A stretch of DNA of 64,000 nt, from assembly GCA_002897995.1 (NCBI GenBank), contig BDTT01000083.1:1-64000 (forward strand). Direction: 5' to 3'. This DNA comes from a bacterium BMS3Bbin10 (GTDB lineage: Bacteria > Pseudomonadota > Alphaproteobacteria > Rhizobiales > Methyloligellaceae). This document shows, in pieces, positions 1 to 8,561 of the stretch. Position 1 is the first letter of the stretch, and each line of letters opens with the position of its first letter. The notes under the pieces were generated by a model, which saw nothing but the letters and a program-made list of their open reading frames with translations, ran no database searches and was not told where the DNA came from. Made by a program: the position numbers and the translations under genes.

Positions 1-108
1 TTCAGCAAAATCAAGGAGTTCAGAGGCGTGAACACCAGATACGACAAAACCGACACAAGCTACGAAGCAACCTGGTCCATCGCCGCAACCATCATCGCAT
101 TGCGCTAA
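1..108 (+). pseudogene. IS5-family transposase, C-terminal end (cut by window edge)
   Basis: The first frame is open from base 1 and encodes 35 residues ending in a TAA at 106-108. The peptide has the pattern K-x-FRxxxTRYDKxxxxY near its start and an IAATIIALR end, which is the usual C-terminus of DDE transposases of the IS5 family (IS427-like group). The rest of the gene lies upstream of the window, so I cannot tell whether the element is intact. The sequence after the stop, read on the minus strand, begins with a GGGTCTGTGGACAT motif that would be the terminal inverted repeat, next to a CTAG that could be the target. Confidence 0.7.
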
Positions 109-126
109 ATGTCCACAGACCCTAGA
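109..126. repeat. probable terminal inverted repeat of the IS5-like element
   Basis: Directly behind the transposase stop is a sequence whose complement starts CTAGGGTCTGTGGACAT. Its position, and its likeness to a GGTCTGT end at 53880, suggest the element boundary. The other end is outside the window. Confidence 0.45.
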
Positions 127-158
127 GCATGATCCATTCATATTGAATCATGTTCTAA
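124..158. repeat. small palindrome of the Rhizobiales AGCATGAT type
   Basis: AGAGCATGAT and ATCATGTTCT flank a short centre, giving a hairpin of about 15 bp per arm. Palindromes with AGCATGAT arms are very common between genes in Rhizobiales genomes. It lies between the insertion sequence end and the 3' end of the PAP2 gene and could end that transcript. Confidence 0.55.
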
Positions 159-853
159 AGCCTGTGCTCGGGAATTCGAAGCCGCTCCGGAATGAGCATC
201 ATGATGCCCCTCACCAGGGGCAGGAACATCCTTGCCAGATAATAGCCAAGCGGCGTCGCCAGCAGCCAGCTGACAACCAGCAGGGCCGGGATCGCGCCGC
301 CGATCACGCCGTCCGTCAGCCAGTGCGCCCCGCCGACAAGACGCGGCAAGTTGAAAACCAGCGCCAGCAGCGAAGCCACGGCCGCGGTCCGCCACGGCCC
401 GAGAAAAATGAAGAACAGCGCAAATGTAACCAGGATGAATGCGTGGTCCCCCGGAAAGCTGGACCTGTCCGCGACCTTCGCGTCAATCGAAGGGACCAGT
501 TTGTCCAGCCAGAAGACGCCGTCGAGAACAAGCGTGGGGCTGGGGCGCGCATAGCCGATCCACTTGATGATAAGCGGGTGCAGCGACATGATTACGGCGC
601 CCATAAACAGGAGCAGCGCGCCGAGGGAGGCAAGCTTCATGTTCTGAACGTCGCGGGGCCTGCCCCAGAGCCACGATATGATAAGAAACAAAATCAGCGT
701 ACCGGAAAACACGTCCGTCCCCCGGTTATTGGCCAGCGCCCAGAACACCTGCCACCATTCACCGAGGCTCAATGACCCGTTGAGGAACCGGAAGGCGGCG
801 ACATCAAGCCGGTCCCACCAGCCGCGCGAAACCGGGAGTATCCAGCTCGCCAA
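155..853 (-). CDS. PAP2-family membrane phosphatase
   Basis: A 232-residue integral membrane protein of the type 2 phosphatidic acid phosphatase superfamily, which removes phosphate from lipid phosphates or undecaprenyl-type substrates at the membrane. The three signature blocks are present: KWIGYARP near residue 116, SFPGDHA near 137, and RLVGGAHWLTD near 171, with the catalytic His residues in the last two. About five hydrophobic segments surround them. The start used is TTG at 853. The frame stays open upstream to about 1024 and encodes a basic stretch plus another hydrophobic helix, but without ATG or GTG, so the true N-terminus is uncertain and may use a rare start. Substrate cannot be told. 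Confidence 0.8.
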   Translation of the reverse strand: MASWILPVSRGWWDRLDVAAFRFLNGSLSLGEWWQVFWALANNRGTDVFSGTLILFLIISWLWGRPRDVQNMKLASLGALLLFMGAVIMSLHPLIIKWIGYARPSPTLVLDGVFWLDKLVPSIDAKVADRSSFPGDHAFILVTFALFFIFLGPWRTAAVASLLALVFNLPRLVGGAHWLTDGVIGGAIPALLVVSWLLATPLGYYLARMFLPLVRGIMMLIPERLRIPEHRL

Positions 854-1087
854 CAGAAAAAACGCGGTCAGATGGGTCAGGACCAGCAGCCTCAGCCGCC
901 AGACCGGTTCGGGCAGGCGGGCGCCGGCATCGCTCCCCCCGGCGCGGACCTTGCCGCTCTTGATTTCCGCTTGTCTGGACAGAACCCTGGCCTCCTCCCG
1001 CTCGGGGACGTTGTAGCAGCAAAATCACGCAGGGAAAGTGGCGATTTCGATCGCGGATCACACCCTTGCCGGGGCGCCGGTCCGCAC

Positions 1088-1891
1088 CTAGCGGCCCCTG
1101 AATTCCGGCTTGCGTTTTTCCATGAAGGCGCGCCGCCCCTCGATGTAATCTTCCGAATCGAAGCAGGCCTGGACCATGGCCTCCAGTGCATCGAGATCGC
1201 GGTCTCCTGCGTCCCTGGCGATTTCGCGCGCGGCGCGCTTGATGGCGGCGATGGTCAGCGGCGCGTTTTCGGCGATGCGCCGGGTGATGTCTTCGACCGT
1301 TTCATCGAGATCGCCCTCCGGGACGCTGGCATTGACCAGCCCCATATCGAAGGCTTCGCGCGCCGGGAACTGCCGCGCGGTGTAAAACATCTCCATGGCG
1401 CGCGAGACGCCGATGACATCGGACAGCCGCTTGAGGCCCGTATAGCCATATCCCAGCCCCAGCCTGGCGGCCGGGATGGCGAAGCGCGCGTCTTGCGTGC
1501 ATATGCGCAAATCGCAGCACAGCGCGAGATTGACCCCGCCGCCGATGCAATAGCCCTTTATGCGCGCGAGGGTGGGTTTGGGGAAATTATAGAGCCTGTC
1601 GCAGGCTGCCGCTGACGCGGCCGCATAGGCCGCGACGGCCTCCCGCGTGGCGCGCTCGGATTCAAACTTCGAAATGTCGGCGCCCGAAACAAATGCCTTG
1701 TCCCCGGCGCCGCTCAGGACCAGCACGCGGATGCCTTCGTCTTTTTCGAAATCGCTCACCACGGCGCTCATGGCCTCCCACATATCGAGGGAAACCGCAT
1801 TGTGCCTGGCCGGGTTATTGAAGATCACATATCCGACCGCGCCATCCTTGCGGCCGATCAGCTTTTCGTCGGTGGCTGCGATATCCAGCAT
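1088..1891 (-). CDS. enoyl-CoA hydratase/isomerase family protein
   Basis: A 267-residue crotonase-fold protein that would hydrate or otherwise act on a CoA thioester. The oxyanion-hole segments are visible: SGADISKFE near residue 69 and KGYCIGGGVNLALCCDLRI near residue 112, followed by an AxxGLGYGYTGLKRL block. Length is normal for the family. The gene lies 30 bp downstream of a CaiB-type CoA-transferase on the same strand, so the two probably work on one acyl-CoA: one enzyme attaches the CoA, the other processes the acyl chain. The usual second catalytic Glu position is replaced by a glycine-rich GYGYT loop, so simple hydratase activity is not certain. Confidence 0.9.
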   Translation of the reverse strand: MLDIAATDEKLIGRKDGAVGYVIFNNPARHNAVSLDMWEAMSAVVSDFEKDEGIRVLVLSGAGDKAFVSGADISKFESERATREAVAAYAAASAAACDRLYNFPKPTLARIKGYCIGGGVNLALCCDLRICTQDARFAIPAARLGLGYGYTGLKRLSDVIGVSRAMEMFYTARQFPAREAFDMGLVNASVPEGDLDETVEDITRRIAENAPLTIAAIKRAAREIARDAGDRDLDALEAMVQACFDSEDYIEGRRAFMEKRKPEFRGR

Positions 1892-1921
1892 GCTAGGCGC
1901 CTTTCCCGATTGCCGCCATTT

Positions 1922-3109
1922 TCAGATGACGCCCCTGGCCCGCAGGCCCCCGATCTCGTCCGCGCCGTAGCCCAGGGACTCCAGAATTTCATCGTCATGC
2001 TCTCCGCGGGCGGGCGGCGGCGTGCGCAGCCCGGCTTTCGCGCGGCTCATGATGATCGGCTGGCCGAGATACTGCGTCTCGCCGCGCTCATGCGAGGGGC
2101 CCGGCCACACCAGCCCCAGATGCAAAACCTGCGGCATGGCGAACACCTCGTCTATGGCGTTGATCTCGCCGCAGGGCACGCCGGCGGCGTTCATTTTCTC
2201 AATCCAGCTGGCGGAGCTATCCGTCATTATCCGGGCTTCAATCAGCGCATTCAGCGCGTCGCGGTTCTTCGAGCGCGCCGCGCCATCGGCAAAATCCGCG
2301 ATGTCCAGCTGCGGGTCGTCCAGCAGGTCCCTGAGCAGCTCCCACATGGGCTGGCCCGCGACGGCGATATTGATGTAGCCATCGGAGGTTTTGAACACGC
2401 CGGTGGGAATGCTGGTGGGATGATTGTTCCCCGCCTGGCCCGGCACCTCGGCGTCCATCAGCCAGCGCGCCGCCTGGAAGTCCAGCATGAACGCCTGCGC
2501 CTGCAAAAGGGAAGTCTGCACCCATTGCCCTTCGCCGGAGCGCTCGCGTTCAAGCAGCGCCATCAGGATCGCCTGGGCGCAGAAATGCCCGGCGCATAAA
2601 TCGGCGATGGGAATGCCGACCCGCATCGGCCCCTCGCCGGGCTTGCCGGTGATCGACATGAGCCCGCCCATCCCTTGCGCGATCTGGTCGAAGCCGGGCC
2701 GGTCGCGGTAGGGGCCCTCCTGGCCAAAGCCGGAGATCGAGGCATAGACCAGCCCCTTGTTGAGGTCTTTGAGAGCGTCATAATCGATGCCGAGACGGGT
2801 TTTCACGCCGGGGCGGAAATTCTCGACGATAACGTCGGCGGTGGCCGCCAGCTTCTTAAAGACCTCGAGACCCTCCTTCGATTTCAGATTGAGGGTGAGG
2901 CTGCGCTTGTTGCGGTGCAAATTCTGGAAATCGGGACCCGAGCGCGGACCGCCCATTCCGCCCTTGTCATCGCCGCCGGGCTCCTCGATCTTGATGACGT
3001 CCGCGCCCCAGTCGGCCAGCTGGCGCACGCAGGTGGGGCCCGAGCGCACCCGCGTCAGATCCAGAACCCGGTAGGGAGAAAGAGGGCCTTCAGGTGAATC
3101 GGATGGCAT
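1922..3109 (-). CDS. CaiB/BaiF family CoA-transferase
   Basis: A 395-residue class III CoA-transferase, the family that moves CoA between carboxylic acids with an aspartyl-CoA intermediate. It begins with the standard VLDLTRVRSGPTCVRQLADWGADVIKIE block, has NKRSLTLNLK and SGFGQEGPY motifs, and carries the expected catalytic Asp in GIPIADLCAG near residue 168. ATG at 3109. It is followed at 30 bp by an enoyl-CoA hydratase on the same strand, suggesting a two-gene operon for one carboxylic acid or acyl-CoA. It resembles formyl-CoA and acetyl-CoA:oxalate type transferases in general form, but the substrate cannot be read from sequence. Confidence 0.9.
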   Translation of the reverse strand: MPSDSPEGPLSPYRVLDLTRVRSGPTCVRQLADWGADVIKIEEPGGDDKGGMGGPRSGPDFQNLHRNKRSLTLNLKSKEGLEVFKKLAATADVIVENFRPGVKTRLGIDYDALKDLNKGLVYASISGFGQEGPYRDRPGFDQIAQGMGGLMSITGKPGEGPMRVGIPIADLCAGHFCAQAILMALLERERSGEGQWVQTSLLQAQAFMLDFQAARWLMDAEVPGQAGNNHPTSIPTGVFKTSDGYINIAVAGQPMWELLRDLLDDPQLDIADFADGAARSKNRDALNALIEARIMTDSSASWIEKMNAAGVPCGEINAIDEVFAMPQVLHLGLVWPGPSHERGETQYLGQPIIMSRAKAGLRTPPPARGEHDDEILESLGYGADEIGGLRARGVI

Positions 3110-3136
3110 GGAATACCGTAATGGACCCTGGCCCGG

Positions 3137-3691
3137 TCAGCGCCTGATGCGGGTAATCTTCGTGCCCTCAAGAGTCAAATTATACATCAGACCCTTATTG
3201 TTGAACACAAAGCCGATAATGGGATCGAGTATATTATTGGTGTCGACCTGCCCGGCCACGCCAACGGTTATCAACGCGACCGACCCGTCCACGCCGATTT
3301 CAAATCCCGCGCGCGACTGGAAGCCCGCCAGTGCGGCGGGGGTCATGAACATGATGATGACCGAGCGGGTCTGGATACCAAGCTGGAACCCGATCGATGC
3401 GCCGATGATATTGAAATAGCCGGCCGTCTGACCGCGCACATGCATCACGCCCTCGCCATATTCCCCGCCGATGCCGATGCCGGCCTTGACGATGGAGGGG
3501 AAAACGAGAATGGCCTCCGCCTTGTTGGCGAGATCGCGCCCGTTGATGACGCGTCTGAAAAACTGATCGAGCGTGACCTTCGCATCCGCATCGATCGCGG
3601 CGGCCGATGCCGCACGCGCTGTGTCAACCGAGTGAAATGAAACGGCGGTCACCGCGAGAAAGGCAACAAGAAGAAATCTGATAGCGCGCAT
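3137..3691 (-). CDS. secreted SYLF (Ysc84-type) lipid-binding domain protein
   Basis: 184 residues with an N-terminal signal peptide (MRAIRFLLVAFLAVTAVSF, cleavage likely after TARA near residue 27). The rest is a SYLF domain: the KAEAILVFPSIVKAGIGIGGEYGEG block, the GQTAGYFNIIGASIGFQLGIQ block and a C-terminal glycine and valine-rich beta segment. SYLF domains bind phosphoinositide-like lipids in eukaryotes; bacterial periplasmic members have no settled role. It stands just upstream of the CaiB/enoyl-CoA hydratase pair on the same strand with only 27 bp between, so it may be co-transcribed. Confidence 0.85.
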   Translation of the reverse strand: MRAIRFLLVAFLAVTAVSFHSVDTARAASAAAIDADAKVTLDQFFRRVINGRDLANKAEAILVFPSIVKAGIGIGGEYGEGVMHVRGQTAGYFNIIGASIGFQLGIQTRSVIIMFMTPAALAGFQSRAGFEIGVDGSVALITVGVAGQVDTNNILDPIIGFVFNNKGLMYNLTLEGTKITRIRR

Positions 3692-3799
3692 GGTTGAGGG
3701 TCCTCCCCTAGCCGGCCCGATGGTCCAGTAGAATCAATTTACAGCATATCGCGGAAAAATGGCTTGATGAAGGGCACATTTCCATTTCCGCCGACGGGT

Positions 3800-4675
3800 T
3801 TAGGGCGATTGCCTCCCGCCCAGAAACCGGTCGATCCAGCGTTCATAGTCCGAATTGCGCTTGACGGCATCACTGAGCCCGGTCGCGGGCAGCCCCGGCA
3901 GATCGGCCGGTTTCACCCCTTCGCGCAACGCTTTCATCGTCTCGTGGACGGCCCTGTAGGCCACGGCGGCGGGCTGGTGGCCCTGGAGGCAAAGACGCAC
4001 GCGCTGCCCGCTCAGATAGTCCAGGTCCATGATGTCCGCTCCCACGCCGCCAATGATCAGCGGCAGCGCGACCGCGGAGGCGGCGGCCTCGAGCTGCTCC
4101 TTTGTCTTCACGCCAACGAGAAAAATCGCATCGACCCCGCATTTTTCGTAAGCGATGATCCTGCGCAGCGCGTCATCGATGGTGCTTTTCCACATGGCGC
4201 CGGTGCGCCCGGCGATCGCCAGAGCGGTATCGGCCCGGGCCGCGAGCGCGGCTTTCATTTTGCCGATCCCCTCCTCGATTGAGGTGAACTCAGTGTCGCG
4301 CGGCTGGCCATAAGCCATCGGCAGCACCGTGTCCTCGATGGACATGCCGCAAATGCCGCTCATTTCCAGCTCTTCGACGGTGCGCATGACGTTGAGCGCA
4401 TTGCCATAGCCATGATCGGCATCCACCATCAGGGGAAGTTCCCCGGCGCGGCAGATGCGCCGGCACTGCTCGGCGAACTCGCTGAGCGTAATGACGATAT
4501 GGTCCGGCGCGCCGAGCACCGTGAGCGAGGCGACGGAGCCCGCGAACATCCCCGTTTCAAAGCCCAGATCCTCGGCGATGCGCGCCGAGACGGGATCGAA
4601 TACGGAAGCGGGGTAAACACACCGGTCCCCTTCCAGTATGGCGCGAAAGGCCTCACGCCGCTTCTTGAACCGCAT
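3800..4675 (-). CDS. oxaloacetate decarboxylase, isocitrate lyase/PEP mutase superfamily
   Basis: 291 residues, matching the PA4872-type oxaloacetate decarboxylases over the whole length as I recall them: an opening R-x-x-F-R-A-I-L, then CxxPASVFDPVSARIAEDLGFE, GSVASLTVLGAPD, the metal-binding DADHGYGNALNVMRTVEELE near residue 88 and a GICGMSIEDT block. Cytoplasmic and Mg-dependent in the known members. I start at ATG 4675; the TTG directly before it is less likely, and a GAGGAGAG ribosome site fits the ATG. In place of the usual IIARTN motif it has IAGRTGAMW, so substrate preference may differ. Confidence 0.82.
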   Translation of the reverse strand: MRFKKRREAFRAILEGDRCVYPASVFDPVSARIAEDLGFETGMFAGSVASLTVLGAPDHIVITLSEFAEQCRRICRAGELPLMVDADHGYGNALNVMRTVEELEMSGICGMSIEDTVLPMAYGQPRDTEFTSIEEGIGKMKAALAARADTALAIAGRTGAMWKSTIDDALRRIIAYEKCGVDAIFLVGVKTKEQLEAAASAVALPLIIGGVGADIMDLDYLSGQRVRLCLQGHQPAAVAYRAVHETMKALREGVKPADLPGLPATGLSDAVKRNSDYERWIDRFLGGRQSP

Positions 4676-4711
4676 CAATCTCTCCTCAAGCGGCTTCGAT
4701 GAAACTGTAAG

Positions 4712-4794
4712 CCAGGCCCGCCCGCTCCCCCTTGCCCAGCCACCCCAAGGGTACCATTACGGGGTGGCTGGGCAAGGGGGAGCGGGCGGCCTGG
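4712..4794. repeat. long palindromic repeat, family A, copy 1
   Basis: Two arms of about 34 bases (CGCTCCCCCTTGCCCAGCC and its complement) are nearly perfectly complementary around a 14-base centre containing GGTACC. The same sequence recurs at 10978, 15189, 19892, 58379 and, diverged, at 60298. A GATGAAACTGT remnant to the left suggests this copy is inverted relative to those with a right-hand tail. It lies upstream of the oxaloacetate decarboxylase gene and behind the photolyase gene. Confidence 0.9.
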
Positions 4795-4838
4795 AATACT
4801 GTAAAAAACACCCGATAACCGGTCCCGGGCGAACCCTA

Positions 4839-6299
4839 TTACGACCCGCCCTTGATCGTCTCATAAGCGCCAAGCGCCCTTGCCCGCGCCGCCGCCAGAT
4901 CGACGATGGGTTCGGGATAGGTTTCGCCAAGGCGCACCCGCGCCCCGGCCAGCAGTTTTTCGCTTGCCCGCCAGGGCGCGTGGATATGTTTTGCGGGAAG
5001 TTTGGCGAGTTCGGGCACCCAGCTCTTCACATAGGCTCCCCCGGGGTCGAGTTTCCTTCCCCGAAGCACCGGATTGATGACGCGGCCGTGGGCGGCGGCG
5101 TCCGCGCCGCAGCCCGCCACACGCTGCCAGTTTACCGCATTGCTCGCCGGATCCGCATCCACCAGCGTATCGCGGAACCAGTCGGCGCCGCTCTGCCAGG
5201 AAATGAGCAGATGTTTCACGAGAAACGACGCCGCGATCACCCGCACCTCGTGATGCATCCACCCGGTGGTCCACAACTCCCGCATTCCCGCATCGATTAT
5301 TGGAATTCCGGTGCGCCCCTCCTGCCAGGCTTTCAGGTCCGCATCGCCGCCGCGCCAGGGGAAGTCTGCGAATTCGGTATCGAAGGGCGAGGAGGCGAGG
5401 TGCGGCCAGTGAAACAGCAGATGTTGCGGGAATTCCCGCCAGACCAGCGCCGCCAGGAAACTCCGCGCGCCGGCCTCCAGATTGCGCCCTTTTGCCGCGG
5501 CCGCGGACACCGCGAGGCTGACCGCGTTCCAGACCTCGCGCGGGCTGATTTCGCCGAAATGCAAATGCGGCGAAAGGCGCGACGTACCCTCCACGCCGGG
5601 GAACGCGCGCGCGCGCGCGTAATCCTCGAGACGGTCGCAGATCAGCCCCTCGAGCCGGGCCCGCGCGCCGGTTTCGCCCGGCGTCCAGGCCGCGGAAATG
5701 CTCGGCCCCCGGTCCTGTTCGGAAGATTGTAAATTCCACAGCTCGAGAGTGTCGCTTTCCACGCCCTCTGGCACACGCGGCATTGACGGCGGAGCCTTGA
5801 GGACCTTGCCGGGCGCGGCCAGTTTCATGCAGGACTTTTGAAATCTCGAGAACAGGTGATGGGGCGCGCGCCCATCGGAGCGGACGTCTTCGGGCTCGAA
5901 CAGAAGCGAGCCTGAAAACCGGCGGCAGCGCACGCCTGCCCCTTCCAGCGCGCGCTGAAGCGCGCCCTCCAGCTTCACCGCCCGAGGCTCATAGCCCCGG
6001 CTCCAGTAAATCGCGCTTGCCCCGGTTTCGCGGGCAAGATCGGCAAGCACATTCAGCGCCGGTCCGCGCGCAAGCACAAGCCGGCTGCCGCGTCTGCGCA
6101 AATCGGAATCGAGGGACTGGAGGCTTTCATGCAGCCACCAGCGGCTCGCGGCTCCAGGCACCGGGCGTCCCGGCGTTTCATCGTCATGAATGTAAACCGG
6201 AACGAGCGGGGCCCCCATGCCCACGGCGGCACTGAGCGCCCCGTGATCATGCAGCCTGAGATCGCGCCGGAACCAGACGATGATAGGCTGAGCAGTCAT
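4839..6299 (-). CDS. phr: deoxyribodipyrimidine photolyase (DNA repair by light)
   Basis: 486 residues, the usual class I photolyase size. N-terminal antenna-binding domain opens with IVWFRRDLRLHDHGAL; the FAD domain carries EGTSRLSPHLHFGEISPREVW near residue 255, FLAALVWREFPQHLLFH, GIPIIDAGMRELWTTGWMHHEVR and DADPASNAVNWQRVAG. It would bind FAD and split cyclobutane pyrimidine dimers with blue light. Some normally invariant positions differ: the family WMHNRVRM is WMHHEVRV here and WQWVAGSGADAAPYFR is WQRVAGCGADAAAHGR, so activity or lesion preference could be altered. No SOS box was seen upstream. Confidence 0.92.
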   Translation of the reverse strand: MTAQPIIVWFRRDLRLHDHGALSAAVGMGAPLVPVYIHDDETPGRPVPGAASRWWLHESLQSLDSDLRRRGSRLVLARGPALNVLADLARETGASAIYWSRGYEPRAVKLEGALQRALEGAGVRCRRFSGSLLFEPEDVRSDGRAPHHLFSRFQKSCMKLAAPGKVLKAPPSMPRVPEGVESDTLELWNLQSSEQDRGPSISAAWTPGETGARARLEGLICDRLEDYARARAFPGVEGTSRLSPHLHFGEISPREVWNAVSLAVSAAAAKGRNLEAGARSFLAALVWREFPQHLLFHWPHLASSPFDTEFADFPWRGGDADLKAWQEGRTGIPIIDAGMRELWTTGWMHHEVRVIAASFLVKHLLISWQSGADWFRDTLVDADPASNAVNWQRVAGCGADAAAHGRVINPVLRGRKLDPGGAYVKSWVPELAKLPAKHIHAPWRASEKLLAGARVRLGETYPEPIVDLAAARARALGAYETIKGGS

Positions 6300-6428
6300 T
6301 CAGGTTTGTAATCCTCGCAGCCAGAGATTGTTGCCATTGCCGCCCGTTCGCCTTGGCGCCGGGGGCCACGTTCGCACCTATGCGCGATTCGCCCGGCCAA
6401 GTCCCATGCAGGAAAGCAAATGCGGTGT

Positions 6429-6953
6429 TTATGTGTCCGACGGCTTCTCGAGAAGCCGCTGCGCCTCGGCATGCAGCGCCCGCGATTCTTCGCCGAAGCA
6501 GCAGAAGATGACGCGGGCGAGGCTGCCCGGATCGCGCATTGCCTCCAGCACGGTCCCGACCGCGATATGGGCGGCGCGCGGGGCGGGAAACCCGTAGATG
6601 CCGGTCGAGATGGCGGGGAAGGCAACCGAACCCAGATCATGGCTTGCAGCAAGGTGCAGCGCGCCCCTGTAACAGCGGGCAAGCGCCGCATCCTCGCCCT
6701 GCTCGCCGCCGCCCCAGAGGGGACCGACCACATGGATCACCCGTTTCGCGGGGAGATCGTAACCCTTTGTGATCCGGGCCTCGCGCGCCGGGCACGGGCC
6801 AAGCGCCGCGCATTCCGCCGCCAGTTCCGGCCCCGCCGCAGCGTGAATTGCGCCGCACACGCCGCCGCCGGGCGCGAGGTCGCGATTGGCGGCATTGACA
6901 ATGGCGTCAACCTCCAGCGCCGTAATATCAGCAACGACGATTTCGATCTTCAC
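6429..6953 (-). CDS. macrodomain protein, probable O-acetyl-ADP-ribose deacetylase
   Basis: A single macro domain of about 174 residues. Family blocks are clear: KIEIVVADITALEVDAIVNAANRDLAPGGGVCGAIHAAAG with the ADP-ribose-binding Asn and GGGV, then PAKRVIHVVGPLWGGG and AFPAISTGIYGFP. Such proteins remove ADP-ribose or acetyl groups from ADP-ribosylated targets. I prefer GTG 6953, which gives the usual MacroD N-terminus and has a GGGAGAA ribosome site; ATG 7031 would add 26 residues lacking family similarity. Divergent from znuC. Confidence 0.85.
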   Translation of the reverse strand: MKIEIVVADITALEVDAIVNAANRDLAPGGGVCGAIHAAAGPELAAECAALGPCPAREARITKGYDLPAKRVIHVVGPLWGGGEQGEDAALARCYRGALHLAASHDLGSVAFPAISTGIYGFPAPRAAHIAVGTVLEAMRDPGSLARVIFCCFGEESRALHAEAQRLLEKPSDT

Positions 6954-7049
6954 GCCCAATATTGTTCTCCCGGTTGCCTCAACGCGCAGTGTATCATAGA
7001 CGCGCTTCGGGCTATTGATGCGGTCAGTCATTCACATGCGGGAGTGCCG

Positions 7050-7811
7050 GTGGGACAGCGAAGAAAGAAATCTCAGGCGCCCCTCATCGCGGCTGAAGGG
7101 CTTGTCCTGCGGCGCGGCGGGCGGGCGATCATCGAGAATGTGGACATCGCCGTTTCCGCCGGCGAGATCGTCACGCTGGTGGGGCCCAACGGCGCGGGGA
7201 AGACGTCGCTGGTGCGGCTGCTTCTGGGACTGGCGGCCCCCGACGCCGGGACCATCACGCGAGCGCCGGGGCTGACAATCGGATATGTTCCGCAGCGCTT
7301 CAGCGTCGATGCGACGATCCCGCTGAGCGTCGGGAGATTTCTGACGCTCACCGCCAGCCGCGACGACGCGGCCGCCGCCGCCCTGCTGGAGGAAGTGGGC
7401 GCGGGGCATCTTGAGGGCGCGCAGGTCTCCTCTTTGTCGGGCGGCGAGTTCCAGCGCGTCCTGCTCGCCAAGGCGCTGATGGGGAACCCGCAGTTTCTGG
7501 TGCTGGACGAGCCGGTGCAGAATGTGGACTTTTCCGGCGAGAGTGAACTCTACGCGCTGATCGGGACCATCCGCGATACCCACGGCTGCGGCATCCTGCT
7601 GGTCTCGCATAATCTCCATGTGGTGCTCGGCGCAAGCGACCGGGTGGTCTGCCTCAACCACCATGTGTGCTGTTCAGGCGTGCCCGATTCCGTCGCCCGG
7701 CATCCCGAATATGAGCGCCTGTTCGGCGCCGGGGCCGCCAAAAGCTACGCCCTCTACGCCCACACCCATAACCATAGCCACGATCTGTCGGGGGATGTGT
7801 CGGAGGATTAG
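7050..7811 (+). CDS. znuC: zinc ABC transporter, ATP-binding protein
   Basis: 253 residues. Walker A GPNGAGKTSL near residue 49, signature LSGGEFQRVLLAKAL, Walker B FLVLDEP and the switch His in LVSHNLHVVLG are all present, and the tail is His-rich (YAHTHNHSHD), as in ZnuC proteins. It drives zinc import together with the permease ZnuB, found 2.3 kb further at 10156. The start is GTG 7050 behind a GGGAG; GTG 7044 is possible. The longer open frame upstream overlaps the macrodomain gene and is not used. In most relatives znuC and znuB are adjacent; here two opposite-strand genes separate them. Confidence 0.9.
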   Translation: MGQRRKKSQAPLIAAEGLVLRRGGRAIIENVDIAVSAGEIVTLVGPNGAGKTSLVRLLLGLAAPDAGTITRAPGLTIGYVPQRFSVDATIPLSVGRFLTLTASRDDAAAAALLEEVGAGHLEGAQVSSLSGGEFQRVLLAKALMGNPQFLVLDEPVQNVDFSGESELYALIGTIRDTHGCGILLVSHNLHVVLGASDRVVCLNHHVCCSGVPDSVARHPEYERLFGAGAAKSYALYAHTHNHSHDLSGDVSED

Positions 7812-7869
7812 GAGATTTTCCGGGGCGGCGAATTCAGGAACGGAGCCGAAATCCGGCACCCCGCGGCGT

Positions 7870-8409
7870 TCACTTCATTGCCTTGCGGTCCTGCATTATT
7901 TCCAGGATTTTCTCGGCGCCTACCTGACCGGCGACCCCGCAGACCTTCAAACACCCTGAATCGCTGTGGCCACCGGCGTCCAGGAAGGCCTGATAGTCGT
8001 CGGGGTCCGTCATATCGAAGGGTCTGCCGTAAACCTTCTCGTGGATTTGTTTACACAGGGTGCCATTCAGCTCTCCCTCAAACCCGAACTGCTTCTTCAT
8101 CTCATCCTTGAATCTGTCAATAAGGTCCGCGGAGGGTTCCATGGAATCACGATAAACTTCCGTATCCTCCATATTTTCCCGCCCGATCACCAGGCCCAGC
8201 CCCATAAGCGCCCCGATAAGGGCGCCACAGGTTTCACCGTGGCGCGCGATCCCGCCGGAGAGCACCGTAGCGGCCTTGAACACCTCATTGTTGCCAATAC
8301 CGAATTCATCCTGAAGGCTCAATAAAACACCTTGCGAGCATCCGCTATGCCGGTCGTTCTCATGTGCATTCTTCTTAACCCTCTGTATACGCTCATCATT
8401 TGTTGGCAT
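7870..8409 (-). CDS. C_GCAxxG_C_C family (redox-type) protein
   Basis: 179 residues of the family named for its cysteine pattern: HSGCSQGVLLSLQDEFG near residue 22, then GGIARHGETCGALIGALMGLG (the GCAxxG block, with TCGALIG), and two more Cys near the C-terminus (SGCLKVCGVAG). The family is thought to bind a metal or cluster and act in redox chemistry, but no reaction is established. The ATG at 8409 follows a strong AGGAGG at 5 bases, so I prefer it to the GTG two codons earlier. It lies between znuC and znuB on the opposite strand. Confidence 0.8.
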   Translation of the reverse strand: MPTNDERIQRVKKNAHENDRHSGCSQGVLLSLQDEFGIGNNEVFKAATVLSGGIARHGETCGALIGALMGLGLVIGRENMEDTEVYRDSMEPSADLIDRFKDEMKKQFGFEGELNGTLCKQIHEKVYGRPFDMTDPDDYQAFLDAGGHSDSGCLKVCGVAGQVGAEKILEIMQDRKAMK

Positions 8410-8561
8410 CTCCACCTCCTGTCCTTTGCCGGCCTGTCCCGGCGCTCTCCCCTCGGGGCCGCGAGCGGAATTTGTTGCGTCAGCGCATCAATGCCGGCTT
8501 TCACGATGAAGCAGACGTCGAATCTGTTCAGCGGATAGCAGACAGCCGGCTCTGCTTGCCA

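Noticed and set aside
872-1615. 247-codon open frame on the plus strand
   Set aside because: Antisense to the enoyl-CoA hydratase gene; no domain-like pattern.
4638-5732. 364-codon open frame on the plus strand
   Set aside because: Antisense to photolyase and spans a palindromic repeat; no recognisable protein pattern.
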